Part shown: piece by piece, positions 28,682 to 36,945 of the stretch
How the letters are laid out: each line of letters starts with the position of its first letter
Numbering within the stretch: position 1 is the stretch's first letter
From: Saprospiraceae bacterium
GTDB lineage: Bacteria; Bacteroidota; Bacteroidia; Chitinophagales; Saprospiraceae
Length of the DNA: 64,000 bases
Assembly: GCA_016722285.1 (NCBI GenBank)
Contig: JADKGI010000010.1
Coordinates: 124,001 to 188,000 of the forward strand
Direction: 5' to 3'
The notes under the pieces: generated by a model
Database searches by the model: none
Told to the model about the DNA's origin: nothing
Seen by the model: the letters and a program-made list of their open reading frames with translations, nothing else
Program-made: the position numbers and the translations under genes

Positions 28682-29881
28682 ATGATTAATAATAAAAAAA
28701 TGAGCTCGTCTTCGTTATGTGTTAAAGAGCATCAGGAAAACAGAACTACCAAGCCTCATCAATTACCTATCTATGCCACTTCATCTTTTGAATTTGAAAG
28801 TATGGAAGATGGCATAGACATATTCACAGGTAAAAAATCAGGACACGTCTATAGCAGATACGGTAATCCGACAGTTGATACAGTAAGTCAGAAACTGGCA
28901 GATATTGAAGCATTTAATACCGGACTCCAGGCCTATGGTTATCTCACCAGCAGCGGCATGTCAGCTATTTCTACAGTTGTCCTTTCTATGTTGAAAACCG
29001 GGGATAATATTTTAACCCAAAGTGATCTTTATGGTGGCACCACAGAAATGTTTTTAAAAGTTATCTCCCAAAGTGGCATTAAAACCATATTTACCGACCT
29101 GGCTATCATAGATGAAGTAGAATATATTTTGCAAACAAACAGAAATATCAAGCTTTTATACTTCGAGACGCCTGCCAATCCAACAATGAAATGTATTGAC
29201 ATCCACCACATGGCCCGCCTAGCAAAAAAATACGGCATAATCACATGTGTTGACAACACATTTTGCACTCCTATTATTCAGCAACCATTAGCTATGGGTA
29301 TAGATTTTGTTATACATTCCACCACAAAATATCTAAACGGTCATGGAAATTCAATAGCCGGAGTCATTATCGGACATGATGAAAAATACAAAAAACAAAT
29401 ATGGACAACACTTAAACTACTAGGAACAACCTGTAATGCCTGGGATGCATGGCTGATCAATAATGGCATCAAAACACTGCCTTTGCGAATGCAAAAACAT
29501 AGTGAAAATGCGATGGAAGTAGCTATGTACCTATCAAAGCATCCAAATGTCAGAACAGTAAATTATAATGGATTGCCTGACCACCCATGGCATGAAGTTG
29601 CGTCAAAACAAATGAAATCCTATGGAGGAATGTTAAGTTTTGAAGCTGTCGGTACTCTAAAACAAGTATTGACCATGATAAACAAGTTGCATTTCTGCAC
29701 TATGGCCCCTACTCTGGGTGATGTAGATACGCTGGTACTACATCCTGCCACCAGTTCGCACCTCAATGTGGAAAAAACTCAACGAGAAGCTAATGGCATT
29801 TCTGACGGGCTTGTTCGTTTGTCCATAGGCATAGAAGATGTACATGACATCATAGCAGATCTCCAAAATGCATTAAAATGA
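28682..29881 (+). CDS. Cys/Met metabolism PLP-dependent enzyme (cystathionine gamma-synthase / methionine gamma-lyase family)
   Basis: A cytosolic fold-type I PLP enzyme of 399 residues that acts on the gamma-carbon of sulfur amino acids. Visible are the active-site region SRYGNPTVD, the phosphate-binding SSGMSAIST, YFETPANPTMK, the PLP-stacking region VDNTFCTPIIQQP, and the Schiff-base Lys in HSTTKYLNGHG. The C-terminus (TLVLHPATSSH, SDGLVRLSIGIEDVHD) is typical. Synthase and lyase members cannot be told apart safely by motif. A second ATG seven codons in is an alternative start. It overlaps the next gene by four bases (ATGA), so these two, and probably gldC, form one operon. Confidence 0.9.
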   Translation: MINNKKMSSSSLCVKEHQENRTTKPHQLPIYATSSFEFESMEDGIDIFTGKKSGHVYSRYGNPTVDTVSQKLADIEAFNTGLQAYGYLTSSGMSAISTVVLSMLKTGDNILTQSDLYGGTTEMFLKVISQSGIKTIFTDLAIIDEVEYILQTNRNIKLLYFETPANPTMKCIDIHHMARLAKKYGIITCVDNTFCTPIIQQPLAMGIDFVIHSTTKYLNGHGNSIAGVIIGHDEKYKKQIWTTLKLLGTTCNAWDAWLINNGIKTLPLRMQKHSENAMEVAMYLSKHPNVRTVNYNGLPDHPWHEVASKQMKSYGGMLSFEAVGTLKQVLTMINKLHFCTMAPTLGDVDTLVLHPATSSHLNVEKTQREANGISDGLVRLSIGIEDVHDIIADLQNALK

Positions 29882-30549
29882 ATGACAGGATAGCTCTGGT
29901 CTTCGGAGGCAGTGGCATGACCGGTACCAGTTTGGTACATAAATTGCTAGGAACCACTGAATATACCAAAATAAGGTTATTTGTTAGAAAAAAACTCACT
30001 CTTGTCCACCCTAAATTGGAGCAATTCATTACAGATTTTGATAATTTAGCGCTCATTAGTAATCAAATTTCAGGGGATACTCTATTTCTTTGTCTGGGGA
30101 CAACGATGGCCCGGGCAAAGAGTAAAGCTTCCTTTTACAAGGTTGATTATACATACACAATTAATGTAGCCAATATAGCATTAAAAAATGAAGTAAATAA
30201 AGTTATATTAATTTCGTCAATGGGTGCAGATCCCGGTTCATTGATCTATTACTCCAAGGTAAAGGGGCAAGTAGAAAAAACGATTAAAAGTATGCCATTT
30301 AAAATCGTAGCCATTATACGGCCCTCATTATTGCTTGGCAATCGTAACGAGAAAAGAGTCGGCGAAAAATTAGGAGCTTTGTTGAGTGGTTGGTTTTCGG
30401 GATTATTTGTCGGTCCTTTTAGAAAATATCAGGCAATATCTTCTGATGCTGTTGCTGATGCAATGATAAAAATCGCTAATTCTCAAGAGTCCGGGATACA
30501 GATTTATGAATCTGACACGCTCAAAAATATTTCAGAAATAAATAATTAA
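29878..30549 (+). CDS. NAD(P)-binding oxidoreductase, HTATIP2/TIP30-like
   Basis: A protein of 223 residues with a Rossmann fold of the atypical short-chain dehydrogenase type. It has the dinucleotide motif VFGGSGMTGTSL, a strand with CLGTTMARAKSK, ISSMGADPGS and the YSKVKGQVE segment with the Tyr-x3-Lys pair. The substrate is unknown. The start overlaps the stop of the Cys/Met enzyme (ATGA), and gldC begins seven bases after its end, so translation is probably coupled across the set. Confidence 0.82.
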   Translation: MNDRIALVFGGSGMTGTSLVHKLLGTTEYTKIRLFVRKKLTLVHPKLEQFITDFDNLALISNQISGDTLFLCLGTTMARAKSKASFYKVDYTYTINVANIALKNEVNKVILISSMGADPGSLIYYSKVKGQVEKTIKSMPFKIVAIIRPSLLLGNRNEKRVGEKLGALLSGWFSGLFVGPFRKYQAISSDAVADAMIKIANSQESGIQIYESDTLKNISEINN

Positions 30550-30556
30550 TCAAATT

Positions 30557-30922
30557 GTGAGTAAACCTGTTGTAAAAAAATCACTTATAGAAATTGAAAT
30601 CGGGCTGAATGAAGACAAGCACCCTGAAACAATACATTGGAAGAGCAATGACAATCCAAATGGGCAGGATTTTTCTGAGTGTAAGGCAATGTCACTTTCC
30701 TTATTTGACAAAGAATATAAAGATACACTTAAAATTGACCTCTGGACCAGCGAAATGCAGGTTGTTGAAATGGACAGGTTTGTATTTCAAACTTTGAGAG
30801 CCCTTTCCGATACATATCATAAAGCAACTAAAAACGATCAATTAGCAAATGATATGCAATTATTTGTGGATTATTTCGGGAAGCAAACTGGCATCATTAA
30901 GGATGATAAACATGAAAATTAG
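30557..30922 (+). CDS. gldC: Gliding motility protein GldC
   Basis: A 121-residue cytosolic protein matching the GldC family: KSLIEIEIGLNEDKHPE, IHWKSNDNP, AMSLSLFDKEYKDTLKIDLWTSEMQVVEMDRF. GldC supports gliding in Flavobacterium johnsoniae but is not essential and its biochemical role is not settled. The start is a GTG at 30557, seven bases after the previous stop; the next residues fit the family start. It occurs in gliding and non-gliding Bacteroidota alike, so it does not prove motility. Confidence 0.88.
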   Translation: MSKPVVKKSLIEIEIGLNEDKHPETIHWKSNDNPNGQDFSECKAMSLSLFDKEYKDTLKIDLWTSEMQVVEMDRFVFQTLRALSDTYHKATKNDQLANDMQLFVDYFGKQTGIIKDDKHEN

Positions 30923-30973
30923 GAATGAATCTTCAATTTTTAATCAATCGAAAATAACAGAAATGTCACTCTA

Positions 30974-31330
30974 TTAACCTCCTGCTTTTTTAGCTTGTTT
31001 ATATCCCAGGTCCAGTAATATATTGAGTACTTTATCCCGGTGATTACCTTGCAAGAGGATTTCACCATTCTTTACACCACCCCCGACGCCACATTTAGTT
31101 TTCAGAAACTTTCCCAGCTCGTCGATTTCATCCTGGGGCCCGGAATAACCCCGAATTAAGGTTACTTCTTTACCCCCACGTTGTTTTTTATCGATATGAA
31201 TTCTTAATGCCTGAGTAGCGGGATTCGTCTTTTTATCTACTGATTCTTCAGTGCTCTCCGGTGCATTTTCAGGATTGCCTAATAGTTTGAAATCATCCCA
31301 GGAAATAGAAACCTGCTTCTTTTTATCCAT
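30974..31330 (-). CDS. SUI1/YciH-type translation initiation factor homologue
   Basis: A 118-residue protein with an N-terminal polar extension and a C-terminal SUI1 domain (about 40-115): ALRIHIDKKQRGGKEVTLIRGY, KTKCGVGGGVKNGEILLQGNH, VLNILLDLGYKQAKKAGG. The family is related to eukaryotic eIF1; the bacterial role in start selection or stress is only partly known. It begins seven bases... downstream lies the serine hydrolase start... on the same strand the two genes are eight bases apart, with the serine hydrolase stop at 31338 just upstream of this start, so they are likely co-transcribed. Confidence 0.88.
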   Translation of the reverse strand: MDKKKQVSISWDDFKLLGNPENAPESTEESVDKKTNPATQALRIHIDKKQRGGKEVTLIRGYSGPQDEIDELGKFLKTKCGVGGGVKNGEILLQGNHRDKVLNILLDLGYKQAKKAGG

Positions 31331-31337
31331 TTATTAT

Positions 31338-32447
31338 TCAACTGTTTATTCTTTTCCAATTGTAATTGATAAGACGCAATATTTGTAGGCCAAGGTCCTG
31401 TGTCCCAAGTGATGAATTGGCAAATATGACAACCGCTGTTTTTGTTTCTCTTACCATACCTACGAATGCACTATGGCCGGAAGTCATACCGGTATGCATG
31501 ACTATGTTAAAATGATTCTTATTTATATTATGCCACCCCATAGAGACTGAAAGCTGATCATTAAAACTTCTGAATTCATTTCGTCCAAAATTATTGTCAA
31601 ATATGGAGTCTAATCCAGTACCTGACATCTTCATGTTTGCTTTAAGAAAAGTCACCATATCTTCAGCTGATGTTTTGACACCTTCCGAACCTTTAAAAGA
31701 CTTAAATGACCACGGAAGTACTTTTTTTCCCGACCTGTCGTAACCAGGTGAAATGAAGTTTGATTTTGATTCAGGAAAATCCACAAAAGTTGAAGCCATT
31801 CCAAGTGGGTTAATAATTTTATCTGAAAGTATATCTTGATAATTTTTAGATGTTACACTGGCTATAACCACTTCCAGTAAAGCATAGTTTGTATGGCTGT
31901 ATTCAAATGTCTTTGTATCGGGAATGAAATCCCTATAGAACTCCAGCAAATCTTTTTCTGAGTAGTAGGCGTACGGGTTCTGCATGACTTTCTCTTTCCT
32001 GCCAAAAAATGAGGGTCTTTTAGGCATTCCGGTTTGGTGGTTCAATAAATCAGATATTGTAAGATGACCAAGTCTGGGATTTCTAAATTCAGCAGGGATA
32101 TTATCATTTATACAATCTGACTCCTTAATTTTTCCTTCGTTCATCAGGATGCTTATCAGACTTGAAGTAAAAACTTTAGTGATGCTTCCAATCTCAAAAA
32201 TATCATTTCTATTAAACTCTATCTTTTCTTTCTCTACTTTGGTTCCGAATGAAAGATAATAAGTGGAATCATTGTCTATCACAGCTATTATAAATCCGGG
32301 AGTTTTCTTAAAATCAATATCGGTGTCAAACCGTAAGATTTTATCAATTTCATTCCGTAGGACGGATTGCTGACTAAAAGTAAAATAAACAGGCCCGGCT
32401 ATAAACAGTAAAATAAATAATAATGGTAATTTATTCCTTTCTTTCAT
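31338..32447 (-). CDS. Exported serine hydrolase of the beta-lactamase / PBP-like family
   Basis: A 369-residue protein with an N-terminal hydrophobic signal (LPLLFILLFIAGPVYFTFS). It has the three class C-type motifs: SxxK as GSITKVF, YxN as YSHTNYALLE, and the third motif as HTGMTSGHSAF. Such proteins include DD-peptidases, esterases and beta-lactamase-like enzymes, so the substrate is open and resistance should not be inferred. It is probably periplasmic. A candidate -7 box ends only four bases from the ATG. The SUI1 gene follows within eight bases on the same strand. Confidence 0.85.
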   Translation of the reverse strand: MKERNKLPLLFILLFIAGPVYFTFSQQSVLRNEIDKILRFDTDIDFKKTPGFIIAVIDNDSTYYLSFGTKVEKEKIEFNRNDIFEIGSITKVFTSSLISILMNEGKIKESDCINDNIPAEFRNPRLGHLTISDLLNHQTGMPKRPSFFGRKEKVMQNPYAYYSEKDLLEFYRDFIPDTKTFEYSHTNYALLEVVIASVTSKNYQDILSDKIINPLGMASTFVDFPESKSNFISPGYDRSGKKVLPWSFKSFKGSEGVKTSAEDMVTFLKANMKMSGTGLDSIFDNNFGRNEFRSFNDQLSVSMGWHNINKNHFNIVMHTGMTSGHSAFVGMVRETKTAVVIFANSSLGTQDLGLQILRLINYNWKRINS

Positions 32448-32451
32448 AATA

Positions 32452-32459
32452 CAAAAGTA
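32452..32459 (-). promoter_or_regulatory. Candidate -7 element directly before the serine hydrolase start
   Basis: On the minus strand it reads TACTTTTG, a full TAnnTTTG match, with only four bases between it and the ATG at 32447. If functional, transcription would begin near the start codon and the mRNA would be leaderless. No strong -33 box is visible. Confidence 0.35.
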
Positions 32460-32550
32460 ATCAATATCAGTTAATGATTATCACAACAACTTAAAAACAG
32501 GTTAAATAATTCAAAAAATCACTACCTTGCATTTTAATACCATAGACTAT

Positions 32551-33120
32551 ATGAATCTCATTTCCTGGGATATAAAAGCATTTGAATTCGTAAATTCCAG
32601 TCTTTCAAATTCACTTTTTGACGCATTGTTGCCTTGGTTCAGAGAACCTTTATTTTGGGTGCCATTGTATGTTTTTATACTTGGATTTATGATATTCAAT
32701 TTCGGAATTAAGTCATATTGGTTTTTGATATTTATTATTCTCACAGTATCTACCTCAGATCTCATAAGTTCCCATCTCGTAAAAAAGTCAATTAGGAGAT
32801 TAAGACCGTGCAATACAGAATATGTTCATACCATAAAAAGAGTCCCTTGTGGATCGGGATTTAGTTTTACATCGTCTCATGCTACCAACCATTTCGCAAT
32901 AGCCTCATTTCTGGTATTGACATTTGGCCAAAGTAACAGAAAGATGAGGCTTGGGATTTGGTTTTGGGCTTCTTTGATTAGCTTTTCCCAAGTCTATGTT
33001 GGTGTTCATTTCCCGTTGGATGTACTGGGGGGTGCCTTACTGGGTATAATTGTAGGAAAATTGTATGCCTTATTATTTAATAAATATTATGGACATCTGT
33101 TGAAAAGCCTGCAAGTATGA
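32551..33120 (+). CDS. PAP2-family membrane phosphatase
   Basis: An integral membrane phosphatase of about 189 residues with roughly five hydrophobic segments. The three motifs of the lipid phosphatase/PAP2 superfamily are present: KKSIRRLRP (Lys-x6-Arg-Pro), SSHATNH (in place of PSGH) and SQVYVGVHFPLDVLGG with the catalytic His and Asp. Likely substrates are undecaprenyl diphosphate or phosphatidyl lipids. I chose the ATG at 32551 (MNLISWDIKAFEF); the frame also has a TTG at 32527. The stop overlaps the paaD start (ATGA), which suggests coupling to paaD although the functions are not obviously related. Confidence 0.88.
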   Translation: MNLISWDIKAFEFVNSSLSNSLFDALLPWFREPLFWVPLYVFILGFMIFNFGIKSYWFLIFIILTVSTSDLISSHLVKKSIRRLRPCNTEYVHTIKRVPCGSGFSFTSSHATNHFAIASFLVLTFGQSNRKMRLGIWFWASLISFSQVYVGVHFPLDVLGGALLGIIVGKLYALLFNKYYGHLLKSLQV

Positions 33121-33602
33121 AAAAAGAGCAGATTTATAGGATTCTTGCAGAAGTAACTGACCCGGAAATTCCGGTAATAACTATTTCAGAATTGGGTATT
33201 TTGAAAGATATAGAAATAGATCATAGTGGCAAAATAATTGTCTCCATAACCCCTACCTATAATGGCTGCCCGGCGATGGATATGATTTCAGTAAATATCA
33301 AATCAGTCCTGGAAGAATATGGATTTTACAATGCAGAAGTAGTTTTGGTCATGGAGCCGGTATGGACCACCGACTGGATTACTGAAGAAGGAAGAAAAAA
33401 ACTTCTGGATTACGGTATATCTCCACCTGCTGAACGATCCACTGATTCTACCTTTCTATCAGGAAAAGCCCCGGTGGTAATATGCCCTCAATGTAAATCA
33501 GAAAAAACTGAAATGATAAGTCGTTTTGGGTCAACAGCATGCAAATCTCTGTACAAATGTACTGATTGCCTTGAGCCTTTCGACTACTTTAAATGTCATT
33601 GA
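33117..33602 (+). CDS. paaD: PaaD, phenylacetyl-CoA epoxidase assembly subunit
   Basis: A 161-residue protein of the MIP18/DUF59 type with a C-terminal zinc-ribbon-like Cys motif (CPQCKSEKTEM ... CTDCLEPFDYFKC), the combination typical of PaaD. The N-terminal part has DPEIPVITISELGI and TPTYNGCPAMD. In the phenylacetate pathway PaaD assists the PaaABCE ring-epoxidase, probably in iron-sulfur or di-iron assembly. The gene overlaps the PAP2 stop by four bases and is followed by paaG after 49 bases. paaA, paaB, paaC and paaE are not in the window. Confidence 0.88.
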   Translation: MKKEQIYRILAEVTDPEIPVITISELGILKDIEIDHSGKIIVSITPTYNGCPAMDMISVNIKSVLEEYGFYNAEVVLVMEPVWTTDWITEEGRKKLLDYGISPPAERSTDSTFLSGKAPVVICPQCKSEKTEMISRFGSTACKSLYKCTDCLEPFDYFKCH

Positions 33603-33651
33603 TGATTAATATATTGTATTTGTTATATTTATAAATATTAAAAATACTACT

Positions 33652-34428
33652 ATGTCATATGTTTCGCTAAAATCAGAAAATGGGGTGGCGACAATTACCA
33701 TGCTTCGGACAGACAAGTACAATGCTTTTATACGGCAAATGGCCTTAGATATGCAATCCGCTCTGGATGTGTCATCATCTGATGATGAGGTCAGATGTAT
33801 TGTTATCACCGGAAGTGGAAAAGCTTTTTCAGCAGGACAGGATCTGGCAGAAGCAACGGATCCTGACGGGCCCAATTTAACAAAAATACTAAGCGAACAC
33901 TACAATCCGATAGTCACCAGAATCCGAAATATTCCCAAACCCATAATAGCAGCCGTAAATGGCGTGGCTGCTGGAGCGGGAGCTAATATTGCCCTTTCCT
34001 GTGATATAGTAGTGGCATCAGAAAGTGCAGGTTTTATTCAGGCTTTCAGCAAAATTGGTTTAATACCAGATAGTGGGGGCACATATTTTTTGCCCAGGCT
34101 CATCGGGTTTCAGCGGGCTTCAGCATTGATGATGCTGGGCGACAAATTGTCTGCTAAAGATGCAGTTTCCATGGGCATGATATACCAGGTATTTCCGGAT
34201 GACATTTTTATGGATGAAGTACAAAAAATGGCATCAAAACTAGCGAAAATGCCTACTTTCGGGCTTGGATTAACAAAACAAGCCCTAAATAAATCCTTAT
34301 TCAACACCTTTGAACAACAACTCACTTTGGAGGATACTTTGCAGACATTGGCAGGGACAAGTGAAGACTATGCAGAAGGAACAACGGCGTTTCTGGAAAA
34401 AAGAAGTCCAAAATTCAAAGGAATATAA
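33652..34428 (+). CDS. paaG: Enoyl-CoA hydratase/isomerase, PaaG-like
   Basis: A 258-residue crotonase-fold enzyme, cytoplasmic. Its oxyanion-hole regions are SGKAFSAGQDLAEA and NGVAAGAGANIALSCDIVVA, followed by SKIGLIPDSGGTYFLPRLIG, where the Asp is typical of the PaaG isomerase branch rather than a double-Glu hydratase. PaaG isomerises the ring-1,2-epoxide of phenylacetyl-CoA to an oxepin-CoA. The assignment rests on sequence plus the adjacent paaD. The end converges with the acyltransferase gene, leaving 11 bases. Confidence 0.85.
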   Translation: MSYVSLKSENGVATITMLRTDKYNAFIRQMALDMQSALDVSSSDDEVRCIVITGSGKAFSAGQDLAEATDPDGPNLTKILSEHYNPIVTRIRNIPKPIIAAVNGVAAGAGANIALSCDIVVASESAGFIQAFSKIGLIPDSGGTYFLPRLIGFQRASALMMLGDKLSAKDAVSMGMIYQVFPDDIFMDEVQKMASKLAKMPTFGLGLTKQALNKSLFNTFEQQLTLEDTLQTLAGTSEDYAEGTTAFLEKRSPKFKGI

Positions 34429-34439
34429 TTGAAATCAAC

Positions 34440-35686
34440 TTACAGATTTCCTAATTCATCATCCCTAAATGGGCTACGAATAATATACTGTTCATTGGGC
34501 TTTACATATCCCAATATAGTCTCCACTGTTTTGTTGAGCAACTTATTGGCATGTTTCAGGTAAAGGTACATATCGTGGGGCACGGCACCAACAGTAGATT
34601 TTATTTCTACAGCCGTCCTTGACATATCTACTTTTGATACTCGTTTATCTATTCCTTCTTTTATGAGATCATACAACATGTTGAGATATAATTGACATTC
34701 TATATTTTCAGATGGGTCATACCCTAAAAAGTGGGCATCCAAAATATCAAAGTTTTTTATACTGGTGAAAAAAGCCACCATTTTATCATTTTTCCAATAG
34801 GTAGTAAACACCATATTTTTCCCAGAGCGATCTGTAAGTTTTCAAAATAATGCTCGTGCAGTACAAAAGCATTAAAATCTGCCTGATCAGACACATTTTT
34901 ATATAAAGCATGAATGGTAGCTCTATGTTCGGCTATCTGATCTGATGAAAATACTTTTCTGGTTATTTCAGAAGCTTTCTGAAGTGCCTTTCTCGCTCTA
35001 ACTCTGTATTTGGACTTCATGTCACTCAGATAATCATCAAATGTCTTCCACTCGGGCTTAAGCTCCAGTATCATTTTTGGCTGTACCTTAAATTTGGTAA
35101 AACCTTTATGATATTCACCTGAAACAGGGATATCTACAGAAAAAAAATCTTTAATAAGCATCAGTCCGGGGCTGGTTCCTTCATGGCGCAGATGCTCATT
35201 CAATTTTTGAGCTGCTTTGATTACAATATAAAACTGCTCATCTCTGCTTATGGTTGGCTTAAAATAAAATCCATATTTTCCTGTGAGGAGTAAATTGCCG
35301 CAAACAATAGTCTGAAAATTTATTAACCGCACCATTGCTTGTTTTATAGGAGCTGAAATCTTGGATAGAGTGCTTTTTGTTTCATTTTCCGGGGCACGTA
35401 GATTTTCTCTCAACCTCACATATTTAGATTGAAAATAAAGGATTCCAACCGTCTCGTCACTATCTTTTATCAACCCATAATAAGGTTTGATTCCTGAAGC
35501 AGGAAAATCTTCCAGGCAGCTTAAAAAGTCGGTACAAAAAAAAATATCCTTCCCTTCTGCCAATATTGTCCAGTTCTTTTCAATGTCCCGAATAGAATCA
35601 TGTAAAGAAATAGAGTATTTGTCATCCACCATAGATGCATGACTTGCATGAAGTTTATTACAAAAGGTCTTAGTGAGATTGGTCAC
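34440..35686 (-). CDS. GNAT/FemAB-like acyltransferase (one frameshift)
   Basis: The frames 34757-35686 and 34440-34814 join into about 415 residues if one A is added to the run of five at 34816-34820 (T on the plus strand), restoring GKNMVFTTYWKNDKMVAFFTS. The middle segment YLSDMKSKYRVRARKALQKA and the C-terminal fold (MVAFFTSIKNFDILDAHFLGYD, SRTAVEIKSTVGAVPHDMYLYLKH) resemble peptidoglycan-bridge or GNAT-type acyltransferases of Bacteroidota. No signal peptide. The substrate is unknown. The frame begins at a GTG (35686); an ATG at 35632 (MVDDKYSISLH) is an equally good start. It lies downstream of the NamZ-like and esterase genes on the same strand. Confidence 0.7.
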
Positions 35687-35815
35687 TTAAATGACGTTAT
35701 TGATCTTGAATTGATAATTATAAATGTTATAAATGCCATTAAGCCTCTGTTTGTTCTTGAATCAAACAAGGTTTACCTTTATTATCGACATTTAGCACTA
35801 AATCATAGATAATAT

Positions 35816-36939
35816 TCATAAGCTATTGCTCCAACCCAACTGTGCCTGATTCATTTTATTTAGTATAGTTTCTTCATTCAGATCACCATCAACATATGAT
35901 ATCAGATCATTGTCTCCTAATAGCAATTGGGCTGCACTTGCCTGAGAATCAAATTCATAACTTCCTTCACGCCAGAATGAGGCATTATCTAAACATTCTC
36001 TGGCCTGTCTCATAATATATAGCGTTCCTGCTAAACTGTGATACGCTTCAGGATTCCCGATAAACAACTGCCAGCCAAAACAAACTTTTCCGATATGTTT
36101 ATGGAATGTAGGTATAAATGAAGTTGTCCTTAAGAAAGCTTTCTCCTTATATTTAAAATTAAATTTAATACCAATATTTTCTGCTGCTTTAAATGACAGT
36201 TCGGGGTGGCCAAAAAGTTCAAATGGACGGCTTGTTCCCCTCCCTTCGCTGAAAGTAGTGGCTTCCCAGAAGCATTGACCCGGATAGATACCCAGTGATG
36301 TTAAGGAAGGAAGATTAGGTGAGGGTGAAATAAAAAACTGCTTATATTTATCAGAATTGTAGGGTATTTTTATAAAACGAAGATTTATTTTTTCCTTTTT
36401 CATATACCATTCACAAAGTTCACCTGTGCTTAGTCCATGTCTATGGATCATTCCTTCTGGTCCTAAAAAAGATACATAAAAAGAATCTAGAATGGTACCT
36501 TCTATCTTCCTGCCTAATGGATTTGGTCTGTCGATCACCACCACTTGGAGATCAGGGTAAAACGATGAAACAAACTTTAAAAGGATAAACATGTGGGTCG
36601 TATAAGTAAAATATCTGACCCCAACGTCATAAATATCAATGATCAGGAGATCAGCATTATTTATCATTCTGGTATTCGGTCCGGTAATGTTATCCGCTTT
36701 ACTATACATGGAGTGACAAGTCACGTTCCTGTATTTACTGCTGATCACATTATCCTGATCCTGAAATTCTGAAAATAATCCATGCTCAGGCAATAAAATA
36801 CTCTCTAGTTTATGCGCATCTATTAATACATCAAAAGGTATTTTCTTTGATTGAAATCATATGAAGACTGATTGCAAAATAATACAATTCTATCTGAAAT
36901 TTTGAATAAATCATGTGTATATAAAGCCTGATAAGACAT
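35816..36939 (-). CDS. DUF1343/NamZ-like exo-beta-N-acetylmuramidase (one frameshift; N-terminus recovered)
   Basis: NamZ releases terminal MurNAc from peptidoglycan fragments in cell-wall turnover. The main frame covers LLPEHGLFSEFQD, DLLIIDIYDVGVRYFTYTTHM, VVIDRPNPLGRKIEG, LSTGELCEWYMKKEK and FSEGRGTSRPFELFG, all typical of the family. The missing N-terminus lies in another frame from an ATG at 36939: MSYQALYTHDLFKISDRIVL, then FCNQSSYDFNQRK. One extra A in the four-base run at 36841-36844 joins it as NQRKIPFDVLIDAHKLES. The full protein is about 374 residues, with no signal peptide seen, so it may be cytosolic. The start lies six bases after the stop of the esterase gene, so they form an operon. 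Confidence 0.8.
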
Positions 36940-36945
36940 GAATTC

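Noticed and set aside
31338..32447. Beta-lactamase resistance gene
   Set aside because: The SxxK, YxN and HTG motifs are shared by DD-peptidases and esterases; nothing shows hydrolysis of antibiotics.
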